This document shows positions 50,656 to 60,164 of a stretch of DNA of 64,000 nucleotides, in pieces. Positions within the stretch are counted from its first letter, which is position 1, and every line of letters starts with the position of its first letter. The notes beneath the pieces are model-generated. The model searched no databases. It was not told the DNA's origin and saw nothing but the letters and a program-made list of their open reading frames with translations. Source of the stretch: Cryptomeria japonica (taxonomy: Eukaryota > Streptophyta > Pinopsida > Cupressales > Cupressaceae); assembly GCF_030272615.1 (NCBI RefSeq), contig NC_081413.1, positions 721,324,367 to 721,388,366 of the forward strand. The letters are read 5' to 3'. Both the position numbers and the translations under genes were made by a program.

Positions 50656-53573
50656 TCAATCAAGTGAGCCTTCAGGATCGGCTCTAACCCGTATTGTGTC
50701 AAGTATTGCCTCGTGGTCAGATTCACGAACTTTCCATAAAATCTTGTTATGAGGTCTACCACGATACTTCATCAAATGAATATTTGTTGCAACAACAAGG
50801 TTAGAGAAATGAAGAATATGTCTGTGTGTTTCAAAGTCCTTGAACAACCAAACATCAGAATTCTTGATAGGGTATCTCCGAAGCCATGTTCCTGTCACGA
50901 CAACAGACCCTATTGGGTACTCAATACCCTCTCCATCAATGATTGTGGTTTTCAATTTTCTTTTAGGCTCAACACAATGACACAAACAGTAATCTGTTCC
51001 TTCTTCATTGTTCTCTTCTGCAACAACTGCATACACATGACCTGCATTTTATAAAGTGTTAATTAATACCAAAAATAAAGTATGATGTACAACAAAATGA
51101 ACCAAAAAGAATACTTGAAAAAAAATTAACTCAAAAAATCACTTGAATCCACTAGGTCGGATACATGGTCAAAATCCACTGATGTCTCCATTTGGCTCAA
51201 TTGCAGTGCTTTGAGAATTTGATATGAATCAATGGGAACCAACAGTCTACACGACCATTTGTCAACCCACTCTTCTGATTCACATTCTTCCCACAAATAA
51301 TACATGCATGAAGAATAAAAACATACCATCTGCCTCGTATAAATTACCAATGAACTTGAATTTGAACTCATAAATGAGTGCATGTCACTCGATCCTACAA
51401 CTGTACAACAATCTAGATAGTTTTCAATGTTAGATTCAATAATCAACCAAAAATATCTACGAACCAATGATGTACCTGGATTACCTAGACCCATCGTAGA
51501 CTTACACCATCGCACAATTGTTTATGCATCTACCAACTCAACACCACCTTCGTACTTCAATTCTTCCCTGGCTAGGGCTCTTTTCACACATGCTCCTACA
51601 CCATCGTGCTCTCCCTTACCATGTCCAGCCTCAGTGAAATTCCAAAAATGTTGTACACCGCTTGTCACATGCATCCTTGTCAGCCAATAAAACATCCTTG
51701 CATTCTTGAATTGTGCGGTGCAATTATCTGACCATATTAAGTGTCGGTTGTATCGTATGATCCTTTCCCTTAAACTATCATAGAAAACTTTAAAGCATCC
51801 TTGTACAAACTCTGATGAATGAGTACGATCATCACTTATGTAGAAGTGATACTCTCTTACAACCTTTCTATCCTCCTTTGTGCTATCATCTGCATGCATG
51901 AATGCTATGTTTACAAAAATAGAAACTTGTGTAGAGTGATAATACATGGATTGCACTTCATTTTGAGGTTGTAGAGTATAATTTTCAGCAAAATCAACGA
52001 TAGAGACAATGGTGCCAAGAGGAAATGTGTCCTTACACAACTTGAATTGCTCATCTAACCATCCAACTCTATGTGTATGCATTATGTACTCATAAACTAG
52101 TTTCTCTTGAAACATTTTCATAAATTGAGATACACAATTATAATTTTTCACTAGCTCACATCTCTTCAAATCTTTTCCATCTTTAACTCCATATGTGACT
52201 GTCTTGTATTTTCCAAAAGAAACTAGTTTCGTACCAATTTCATGTGTGCTCTCCAAATGTATGCATCTTGGTAAATGTTGCAAACCACCACATATAGCAC
52301 AAGAATCTTCCAAACAAGGCATCTTATAATAAATGCAACCATCATGTCTATTACATAACACACTTGAAATAAATTCTCTTGCCGACTTAGGAGGTGCTTG
52401 TATATTACATTCCTGCAAAACATCGTTAGTGTGTAAAGTAGAACAAATATGACGAAAAATATCATAATGCATGGAAAATTCAATATGCATCCTACAACAA
52501 CACGTGGTGCGTACATGATTAATCTTAATATAAAAAGGTTTTGCCATTTCAAAAAATCTTTGAGAAATTTTTATTTGAGGAAACTTTTGAAGGAATCTTT
52601 CATAAAATTTAGTTTGAGTCATATCCAAATAGTGTTTCGCATGTGGCTCACGATTTTTAGACCCAATTCACCTTCTAACAACATCTCTTTGGTTGGGTGA
52701 TACTCTTGTGTTGTCATGACAAAAAATTTCAATTAATGTTTTTAGTGCATCTACAACAACCTTGTCTTTGCGTGGTAGTCTACCTGAGAATGCCCAAAGA
52801 GAATTATTGTTAGGTTCCTCTATTTGTTCTCGCCTCTTTAATGCTTTACTTAATGTTGTTCTACTAACGTTCAATGACTTACTTGCTTTGCTTATCAAAT
52901 GATCTTTTTTTATTTTCTTGCTCATTATGGTTGATGTAATGACACGTCGAGTAGCATTAGAATCTTTACTATGTGATTTTGAACCAATAGATTGATATGC
53001 ATCAAATAGATTTCTGACAATAGTTCTTTCACTATTACTTTTAGATGATCTTAGGCCTAGAATTTTCATTGTCTCTCTAAAATTCAAATTTTTAATCATT
53101 TGAACAATTAATTGACATCTTGCGGTTTGATTTAAGTTTTTAAAATTATTTTGCCATATTCTTTTAACTATTCTCCTACAAGTTCGTTCATTCATTTTAT
53201 TGGGCATTAACTTCAATATATTCTCATCAATGTCAATTAGATACTTTGGTTTCCAACGAATGATTCTAGGAAGTGTTAACATCGGTGCATTATGTACATT
53301 CAATTCATCAAGTAGAGAAGGTGTAATATGTTCATCATTTAATTGATTATTCAATGCGATATCTTCTTCAATTGCATTAGGTTCAAACGGTAAATTATCA
53401 AATGTTTCTTCTTCAATTGCATTATATTTGTTTGGTAAATTGAATTGAGATGTTGAGGTTGACATACCTTCTTCTCCCATTGTTCTTATGTCACGCAATT
53501 TCTTCATACGCTGCCTTTGTCTTTCCTTTTGAGCCTCTCGTTGTTCCATCATTCCTCGCTTGTTCTTTCCCAT
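50656..53573 (-). pseudogene. DDE/D-type transposase, 938 codons, one intron, two nonsense codons
   Basis: Minus strand, exon 1 53573-51143, intron 51142-51042 (GT-AG), exon 2 51041-50656. The frame is continuous except TGA at 52668-52670 and TAA at 51522-51524. Domains: basic N-terminus (MGKNKRGMMEQREAQKERQ), a helix-turn-helix-like region (HLISKASKSLNVSRTTLSKA), Cys/His-rich zinc-type segments (TTCCCRMH, CAICGGLQHLPRC), and a catalytic core with VDFAENY (Asp about residue 527), IWSDNCTAQFKN (Asp about 616) and FTEAGHGKGEHDGVG (Glu about 655 or Asp about 657). The C-terminus has VVVTGTWLRRYPI. This motif set occurs in eukaryotic transposases including, as I recall, Sola-type groups. Both stops fit C-to-T change from Arg/Gln codons. 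Confidence 0.83.
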
Positions 53574-53905
53574 GGTTGAGATCAGTTGACCTAAATAGAA
53601 TCATATTACATATATATGTATAGAAAAGTTCAAAAATAAATAAATAACCATAAGTATGCATCTTATCACTATTTTTTGGAATCAAACTATTAAACAATCA
53701 CAATTTAATCATTTGAAACCATGCAAAAACAAAAAACTAATAAAAACAACAATTCAATCATTTGAAATCATGCAAAAAACAAAAAATTCACTTACTTTTA
53801 TGCATACAACAGTGATAGAAGTGTAGACACAGTTCCAGTGGGGCCTTGAACAAAAACTTCTTTTGAGGCCATTGAGGCTCTTGGGCAACTAGAACTATGT
53901 CTATA
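53574..53905. other. Presumed transposase promoter and leader
   Basis: AT-rich, with ACATATATATGTATAG near 53609 and a 45-base imperfect direct repeat (AATCATTTGAAACCATGCAAAAAAC, 53706-53790). GTGTAGACACAGTTCCAGTGGGG at 53820 recurs at about 54857 (GTGTAGACACAGTTGCAGTGGGG). Confidence 0.45.
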
Positions 53906-53907
53906 AA

Positions 53908-54045
53908 CCGCATACGCGCTACATTGATAACCGCGTACGTGCTGCTAGGCCATAAAATGTTGGCAAGCCCAACGGTATTCTCGACTTATGAGTAATAAGT
54001 ACCGCGTATGCGCTTATGAGTAAAAAGTACTGCGTACGCGCTAAT
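53908..54045. repeat. Right subterminal motif cluster 1 (GCGTACGCGC-like)
   Basis: Copies at about 53910, 53932, 54004 and 54032, including exact GCGTACGCGC at 54032. The same motif family as 45383-45590. Confidence 0.8.
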
Positions 54046-54073
54046 AAGCCTTAAAAAGTTATGGAAGGGGTAT

Positions 54074-54396
54074 GGAGGAAGGGAGAGGGAGAGAGGGAGA
54101 GAAGAGGGGGGGAAGGGAGAGAGAAGGAGAGGAGAGGGGAGAGGGGAGAGGGGAGAGGGGGAGAGAGGGAGAGAGGGAGAGGAGAGGGGAGAGGGAGAGA
54201 GAGGGCGAGAGGGAGAGAACATGGGGGGAAGGGAGAGGTAGAGGGAGGGAGAGAGGGAGAGAAGAGGGGGGAGGGAAGGGGGAGAGAGAGAGGGAGAGGG
54301 AGAGAGAGTGAGAGAGGGAGAGAGAGAGAGAGAGGAGGGGGTGGGAGAGGGAGAGAGGGAGAGGAGAGGGGAGAGGGAGAGAGAGGGGGAGAGAGG

Positions 54397-54455
<59 letters not shown>

Positions 54456-54648
54456 AGGGAGAGAGAGAGAGAGAGGGGGGGTGGGAGAGGGAGAGAGAGG
54501 GAGAGGGGGGGTGGGAGAGGAGAGGGAAGAGGAGGGGGGGTGGGAGAGGGAGAGAGAGGGAGAGGAGAGGGAAGAGGGAAAGAGAGGGAGAGAGGGAGAG
54601 GAGAGGGGAGAGGGAGAGAGAGGGAGAGAACATGGGGGGAAGGGAGAG

Positions 54649-54705
<57 letters not shown>

Positions 54706-54803
54706 GAGAGGGGAGAGGGGAGAGGGAGAGAGAGGGAAAGGAGAGGGGAGAGGGAGAGAGGGAGAGAACATGGGGGGAAGGGAGAGGTAGAGGGAGGGAG
54801 AGA
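54074..54803. repeat. 730-base purine tract (GGGAGAGAG)
   Basis: Almost only A and G on the plus strand. Rare breaks come mainly from a unit GAGAACATGGGGGGAAGG followed by GAGAGGTAGAG, present three times (about 54216, 54625, 54764). A short satellite tract continues at about 54890-54980. Long ORFs on both strands here (Arg/Glu/Gly or Ser/Leu/Pro) are compositional artefacts. Confidence 0.93.
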
Positions 54804-55009
54804 ATACATGATAAAAATCAAAGAGGAAGTTGCAGATAAGAAATAAATTCACTTACTTCTATAGAAGTGTAGACACAGTTGCAGTGGGGTATGGAGGGAG
54901 AGAAGAAGAGAAAGAGGGATGGGGTATGGAGGAAGGGAGAAGGGGAGAGAGAGAGTAAGAGAGAGAGAGAGAGAGACCTTGTATGCATTTGAGAGGGAGG
55001 GACGATACA

Positions 55010-55260
55010 CTTACATGTGTATATATATGTTTAACATATTATATGTATATAAACATATTATATATACAATGTCATATTATACATATATTATATGAATATA
55101 CACATATTATACATAGAATATCATATTATACAATAGCGCGTACACGCTGTTTATAGTAAAGATAGTGCGTACGCGCTGTTTAATGGAAAACACGCATGCT
55201 TCTTACACTATAAATACCCCATACGCGCTTTTTAAACCATACGTACCTCGTACGCGCTTT
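55010..55260. repeat. ATATTATA block and right subterminal motif cluster 2
   Basis: 55010-55130 has repeated ACATATTATA units. 55136-55258 has at least five GCGTACGCGC-like copies (about 55136, 55166, 55220, 55240 and 55249) with spacers such as TGTTTA and TTTTAAACCAT. Confidence 0.8.
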
Positions 55261-56104
55261 TGACTTTTTAGGCTTGGAAATAGGCTTGGATGACAAAGCT
55301 ACGGATTGGAAGTTTGATTTCCCTCCATTTCTCTCATTTTTGACGTGTTTTATTTTATCAACTTGGTTTATTGACTTTGTCATCATCGGGTTTACACTTC
55401 ATAAAGTGGGTATTTCTAAAATTGCCACCATATTTTCACCCATCTTCTGAGCTTTCTAACCATATAATTTTTTTTCAATCTGAACAACAATAACATATTA
55501 TTATTGAATTTCTTTTACTAGTGTCTCCATAGTTCTCATAGACATAGGTGCACCATTTTTTGAATAACTTTTGATATACGTATCCAAATTTAAAAAACTT
55601 TATATATTATTGTAGTGCACTTGATTCTTTACAATTTAAAAAAATAAAATTTGTATTTTTGATTTGTTTAGTGCAACTTATGCTTCACACACGAATAGGT
55701 ACTGAATTTTCAAGATGTGCTCGATTGGAAAAATCATTAAAAAAAAAATACTCAACAAAAAATTACAAAAAAATACACATCTTCTAGTGCTCACTCTTAA
55801 CTATCTTTCTGCCAAAGGATTTGTCAAAATACTAAATCTAACTATGACTTTTTTGATGCGCATGTCAGACACTATGTTATGTTTTTTAAAAAAAATAGGG
55901 TCAGTTTTTCGTGCGCGAAGGATTTGACCCCTTAATCTTATCCAATTTTGAAAAAGTTTAGTAGTTTGGAAACTATATTCAGAGTACTACAATATTTGTT
56001 TTTTGAATATCTTCATATCTTGAATGGATGACTTTCAAATTTTGCCTCTAAGTTTAGGTTCACCTGATTTCAGAAAAAAAGTGTCCACTTATACCCCCTT
56101 TTTT
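55261..56104. other. Right end region of the DNA transposon, no gene seen
   Basis: AT-rich with several poly-A and poly-T runs. Short ORFs lack any recognisable domain. The last 60 bases contain GTGTCCACTTAT, which pairs with AGTGGACACC near the left end, extending the TIR similarity inward. Confidence 0.5.
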
Positions 56105-56128
56105 ACCACCATCTTTGTGCACTTACCC
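56105..56128 (-). repeat. Right terminal inverted repeat of the DNA transposon
   Basis: ACCACCATCTTTGTGC followed by ACTTACCC, the inverted counterpart of the left end, flanked by GTGT. Confidence 0.88.
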
Positions 56129-56411
56129 GTGTCATGAAGAAAAAAAGCTAATGAATTAAATAAATAAATAAATAAAGATTTATTTAATTAATAGAAGAAG
56201 TGGGACGAATTAAATAAAAAATATTTATTTAATTTAAGAAAAGATAATTTAAATAAAAAATATTTATTTAAATGAGGAAAGTGTTTAGAAGAGGCTAAAT
56301 CAATTAATTAAATAAATAAAGATATATTTAATTAATAGAAGACTTGGGATAAAGTAATTAAATAAATACAAATATTTATTTAATTAAACAAGACAATTTT
56401 AGGTGTCTACA
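56129..56411 (-). repeat. 5' LTR of element A, outer part
   Basis: GTGTCATGAAGAAAA ... TTTAGGTGTCTACA resumes the LTR interrupted at 45315; GTGT is the duplicated target. Confidence 0.9.
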
Positions 56412-56930
56412 AAATCCATTAATATATTCTTCTATTAATCCATTTTCTTAAATCTCTCCCTTTATTTATCCTATCTCACTCTATCCATCTTACTCATCTA
56501 ATGCATGTTGGATAAACACTCTTTATTTCTACATCAACCCTTTATCCCACATTCATTCGGATGTTGGATTCACCCTTGAGGACATCTATTTAAACCCAAT
56601 CCCCTCTCATTTCAATCATCTAGAATTATACTTCATCTTCTTTGCACTCTTGCATTTCTTGTTTTCTCACACTCTATCTTTCATATTATTTGCATTTGAA
56701 TCTATCAAATCTCTGTTTCCTCATAGCCTTTTGTGCATGTGCTTCTGAGAGCAATATTGTTAAAATGCAAAATCTTTAGAAATTGGAGGGCAATGGAGTG
56801 AATTTTGTGTTTGCATGCATGTGTTTTTAGATTAGATATTTGTATTTGCATGTGTGCGTGATTTGCAGGAACTCCATTGTTGATGTTGGAAACTTTGAAT
56901 CTTTGATTCAAACCATTTCCCTCATTTTCA
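56412..56930 (+). repeat. 3' LTR-B, second part
   Basis: AAATCCATTAATATATTC ... CCCTCATTTTCA aligns with 26733-27242 and ends at the TSD ATTAT (56931-56935). Confidence 0.9.
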
Positions 56931-57063
56931 ATTATATTTTTCTACTAAGTATATCTCCTCAACAATTGAGGTGGAGGTTTGTACCCAACTATTTGAACTA
57001 TCTAATCTCTCCTCTTTAGGCCCTTCATGATATTTTGATTCAACCTTCTCATTCTTTGGAGAT
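56931..57063 (-). pseudogene. Element D: copia integrase-RT linker
   Basis: Minus-strand reading gives an acidic, Ser/Glu-rich linker (YHEGPKEERLDSSNSW, STSIVEEIY), which continues after excising element B into the RT start at 26513. It stops at the left end of the second transposon copy. Confidence 0.6.
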
Positions 57064-57300
57064 GGGTGTGTGCAACAAGATGGTGAACAAAAAAGTGGTC
57101 ACTCATCTAAAAAAAACCCAAAAATGTAGGTAACACATTCAAGTTATTTGGTTTTTCAAATAACTCAAACGCATTAGGGTTTAGAAAATTCAAGCCTTAA
57201 TGCATACATGGTTTTAAAATTAAAACCCATACACATTAAAAATATAATTAAATTGTGATTGAGTTTTTTTAAACAAAAGTATCTCTCTCTCTCTCTCTCT
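57064..57300 (+). mobile_element. Left end of a second, diverged copy of the DNA transposon family
   Basis: GGGTGTGTGCAACAAGATGG, then AAAAAGTGGTCACTCAT, then AAAAAACCCAAAAATGTAGG parallels 45316-45385. GTTTTAAAATT with CATACA motifs follows, as in the subterminal array. No right end was found before 59 kb, so its extent is unknown. AGAT (57060-57063) is the candidate TSD. Confidence 0.6.
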
Positions 57301-57318
57301 ATATATATACATATATAC

Positions 57319-57350
<32 letters not shown>

Positions 57351-57500
57351 ATCTATATATATGTATATATATATATATGTATATCTATATATGTATATCT
57401 ATATATATATGTATACATATACATATAGATATATATGTATACATATACATATACATATATACATATATACATATATATAGAGACACACACACACACACAC
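57284..57500. repeat. Compound microsatellite (CT)n, (AT)n, (GT)n, (AC)n
   Basis: CTCTCTCT, TATATACATATA, GTGTGTGTGT, then ATGTATACATATAC and ACACACACAC. The ORFs reported across it are artefacts. Confidence 0.92.
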
Positions 57501-57595
57501 ATCTGGGTTATTCTAGCCTGTGGCCGCAATGAATTTGTTTGAAATCTTTCCAAAAAAAGGCATCAAAACTTGTACCTTTTTTGCTGTTGCTATCA

Positions 57596-57862
57596 ACCAA
57601 TTCATCATGCCATGATGTCATAGAGGTAAGTCAACATTACTTTTTGCATTTTTAGTTGTTTTTTATTTAAAATTTCATTGTATTTTTGCGATGGTGAAAA
57701 TTAGGGTTTCACAATAAAATGTAATAAAACCAATTCATCATGCCATGATGTCATAGAGGTAAGTCAACATTACTTTTTGCATTTTTAGTTTTTTTTTATT
57801 TAAAATTTCATTGTATTTTGTGATGGTGAAAATTAGGGTTTCACAATAAAATGTAATAAAAC
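57596..57862. repeat. Tandem duplication, about 131 bases x 2
   Basis: AACCAATTCATCATGCCATG ... CACAATAAAATGTAATAAA occurs twice back to back, differing by a few bases in T-runs. Each copy contains ATAGAGGTAAGTC, a good splice-donor sequence. Nothing coding. Confidence 0.88.
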
Positions 57863-58182
57863 CACTAATTTTGCATAATTTACTATTACATTGGGGAAAG
57901 ATAGGAATTTGATACATTTGATCTTAAGAGATCAAGAATCTAATAAGATTCCAGGCCTCCTAAATGGGGCTCTTTTTTCCCTAAGATTGAATTGAATTTG
58001 AATTATTTAAAGATATGGCCAAATTCTTCCTTGAAGTTAACATAGTAGAAAAAAATCTCTCTTCACTGTTTATCACAAACCTTTTCAATCAAGTGTTTGA
58101 GTGTAATGTAGTGATCAATGGTAAAGTGCTTTGGCCATAGCCTTCTTATCTTTTTGTCCTCTTTCCCTATTTCGTCATTCTA
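57863..58182. other. AT-rich intergenic stretch
   Basis: I see no gene or repeat of note here. Confidence 0.4.
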
Positions 58183-58420
58183 TCATGCTCCCAAAAAGTA
58201 TTTTGAAGAGAAGATTGACATTACATTGTGGTAGTTTGAAGGGTTATTGATATACCTACTTTTGAATAAGAGAATGACGATACTAGTAATCCAATTTGTC
58301 AAAAACCCATTATGAATGATCCCAATAACCCATTTGATGTTTTCTTCTTGTAAGCCAACTATGTCATGTGCTTTAGGGGAGAGGACGCAGTAGTTATGCA
58401 CCTTAACTTTGCACTTCTCA
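58183..58420 (-). pseudogene. LINE reverse transcriptase scrap
   Basis: Minus strand: SPKAHDIVGLQEENIKW, then GFLTNWITSIVILLFKS and INNPSNYHNVM, the pattern of non-LTR RT (DGLxxExLKW, FPxxWxxSLxIPLFKSGD, NPxNYR). Only about 70 residues survive. Confidence 0.6.
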
Positions 58421-59230
58421 AAATCTTACGTGGAAATTTCAAATCACTCCGAATTTTTTATAGCAGCTTACTTGGCAAGTCCCTTGTTTATAACTAAGGT
58501 TTATGATGCCACATCAACATGTTTTTTGCCAAGGTGTCCAAAACAGCCCAAAAAAAAGTGAGACTAATAGGTGTGCAAAAATGCCCCAATACTTGTGCCA
58601 CTGATGTCATATCACATGATTGGTTACTTTTCATAACAAATGGTATATTTCATTCAATTACTGGTACTTATCATACAACTATTGATGCAATGTTGTATAA
58701 AATTTGGATATTAAATCAACAAATATAGAGGTATTAAATCAACTTCTATCACAAGAATTGAAACACGCTCAACTACTTGATCCTTTCCCCTACCTAATAA
58801 AACTTTTTAATGTTTTGAAAAAATATCGACTGACTTGAACCTACTGTTAAGCCTTTTCAATCTCTAGAGACCCACGTCCCAAACTTCTTTGTTTGCACCA
58901 CCTCCTTGAACATACCCCACCTTCCACTGGCTGAAGGTCGCAACCCTTGTGTAAACCCCTGGCTGCAGCCAAGAACCTCGAAAAGAAGTCCTTAAATCTG
59001 CTTTGTTTTGCAATGCCTCTACACCGTCTTTCACCAGTTGTGTGTATTTGAAAACGTGAGGTATTTGAAGGAATTTTAATGGAGGGAGAACATTTGCTGA
59101 ACTTTACGTATAAAATCGTCGTTTTTCGGAAGTTTTGTTCCTATTCTTTTATTTTGGGCTTTTCCGTTTCGTATGGTCTATATGCCTTTCGCGTCAATAA
59201 TATCAATATCGTACCTTAGATGGCATCGGA
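58421..59230. other. Upstream region of the GLR gene
   Basis: Less AT-rich, without a supported ORF. 58860-58990 has GGCTGAAGGTCGCAACCC and CCCTGGCTGCAGCCAAG. Probably the distal promoter; no specific site can be named. Confidence 0.35.
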
Positions 59231-59240
59231 TGGTTTTGAG

Positions 59241-59255
59241 CCTTTTATATAAGTT
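59241..59255 (+). promoter_or_regulatory. Putative TATA box of the GLR gene
   Basis: CCTTTTATATAAGTT, about 640 bases before the GLR ATG and about 325 before the upstream ORF. It is the best TATA candidate in this region; the transcription start is unproven. Confidence 0.4.
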
Positions 59256-59567
59256 ATTCTATTTGTTTTCCTAAAATACCTTTTTTACCAGACAAGCAAG
59301 CGGGAACAATTACTGTGCATTATTCAACCACAGAGACGGTGAAATAATCTTTGAAAAAAGTGAAGGCTTGTTCTTTTACAGTACTCTGAGACAGTTGCTG
59401 TGAAAAGCATTTAAATTTGTTCACATAGATTTTTGAAAATATCATATATTATTCTGTTCTTTTTAGTTATTTCTTGGCAGGTATCCACAACTTTAAAGCT
59501 CTAGACTTCTTTCCAGTGATAGGTTAAAGCGTCCCGTCCTGTTGACAAGAATAGTAACAGATTTAAT

Positions 59568-59946
59568 ATGGATACTTTGGGTGGGAGTAAAATTGCATCA
59601 TCCGATACATCACAAATTGCTTCACCAAGACCCCACCTTCCAATTTATATGGATGTTTTGTGTACCATGGGTAAGTTGGATATAATACTGTCAAGCAATG
59701 GTAATGGCTTCTTCAACTCATCAAATATTCTCTCATCAATAATCCTTATATACATCTATTCAAAATATGAGGACCGACCACATTAACTAGCTTCTTTTCC
59801 ACGTTTAGATAGGTAATATTTATTACGCAGGAGATCATAATGCATGGATGGGATTTGTAGCAGATTTTAATACCGCTCACAAGAATGCATACCAATGGTG
59901 TAGCGCTGTTGACACTGGGTTTTGTCTCTATTGTGCTTTTCCCTGA
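59568..59946 (+). CDS. Possible spliced upstream ORF (72 codons) overlapping the GLR start
   Basis: ATG at 59568, strong donor at 59670/59671 (CCATGG|GTAAGT), acceptor at 59830 (TTACGCAG). Joined, it reads MDTLGGSKIASSDTS ... ending CLYCAFP at TGA 59944-59946, in a different frame from the GLR ORF that starts at 59885. If transcribed as drawn it would overlap and likely repress GLR initiation. It may instead be untranslated leader. No family recognised. Confidence 0.3.
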
Positions 59947-60164
59947 ATGGAAATGTCTCTGTCTGGCACAATATGGTGCTAGACCTGCAACTGTTAATGT
60001 GGGTGCTCTTGTGGCCTACCATACCACCATTGGAAGAGTGGCTAAGAAGGCAATTGAATTGGCAGTGGAAGATGTTAATAATGATAAGGCCGTGCTCAAT
60101 GGGACAAAACTTGTGCTCACAATGATGGACTCCAATTGCAGTGCTTTCATAGGCACTTCTGCAG
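59885..60164 (+). CDS. Glutamate receptor-like (GLR) channel, exon 1
   Basis: Starts with a hydrophobic signal peptide (GVALLTLGFVSIVLF), then the start of the extracellular ANF-receptor/ligand-binding region: ARPATVNVGALVAYHTTIG, RVAKKAIELAVEDVNND, LNGTKLVLTMMDSNCSAF. This is the canonical N-terminus of plant GLRs, ligand-gated cation channels of the plasma or internal membranes. The exon ends at a donor, CTGCAG|GTATGC, after 93 full codons (phase 1), near where GLR first exons normally end. The next exon was not found before the window ends; intron 1 carries a retrotransposon. No disabling mutation is visible in this exon. Confidence 0.85.

Larger units (their letters stand above)
45316..56128 (-). 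mobile_element. 10.8-kb DNA transposon with transposase and accessory gene (Sola-like, superfamily uncertain)
   Basis: GTGT at 45312-45315 and 56129-56132; removing the insert and one GTGT restores the LTR sequence seen empty in the sister LTR at about 41540-41565. The ends are inverted: GGGCGTGTGCACAAAGATGG on the left, and GGGTAAGTGCACAAAGATGG as complement of the right end. Contents: subterminal motif array, plus-strand ten-exon accessory gene, 359-base tandem repeats, minus-strand transposase, more motifs, a purine tract and more motifs. The 4-base TSD and transposase motifs recall the Sola group; that match is from memory. Confidence 0.85.

Noticed and set aside
54050-54850. Several ORFs of 100-290 codons on both strands
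   Set aside because: They are translations of a purine tract (Arg/Glu/Gly or Ser/Leu/Pro only), open in several frames at once.
45316-56128. CACTA or PIF/Harbinger transposon
   Set aside because: The ends do not start CACTA, the duplication reads as four bases (GTGT) with GGG...CCC ends, and the transposase motifs do not match those groups.
56090-56132. Three-base TSD (GTG) for the DNA transposon
   Set aside because: GTG would put an unpaired T before the left GGG; the four-base reading makes both ends symmetric. The ambiguity arises from the GTGT target and should be checked in other copies.
57259-57553. Three ORFs of 66-73 codons
   Set aside because: Translations of compound dinucleotide repeats.
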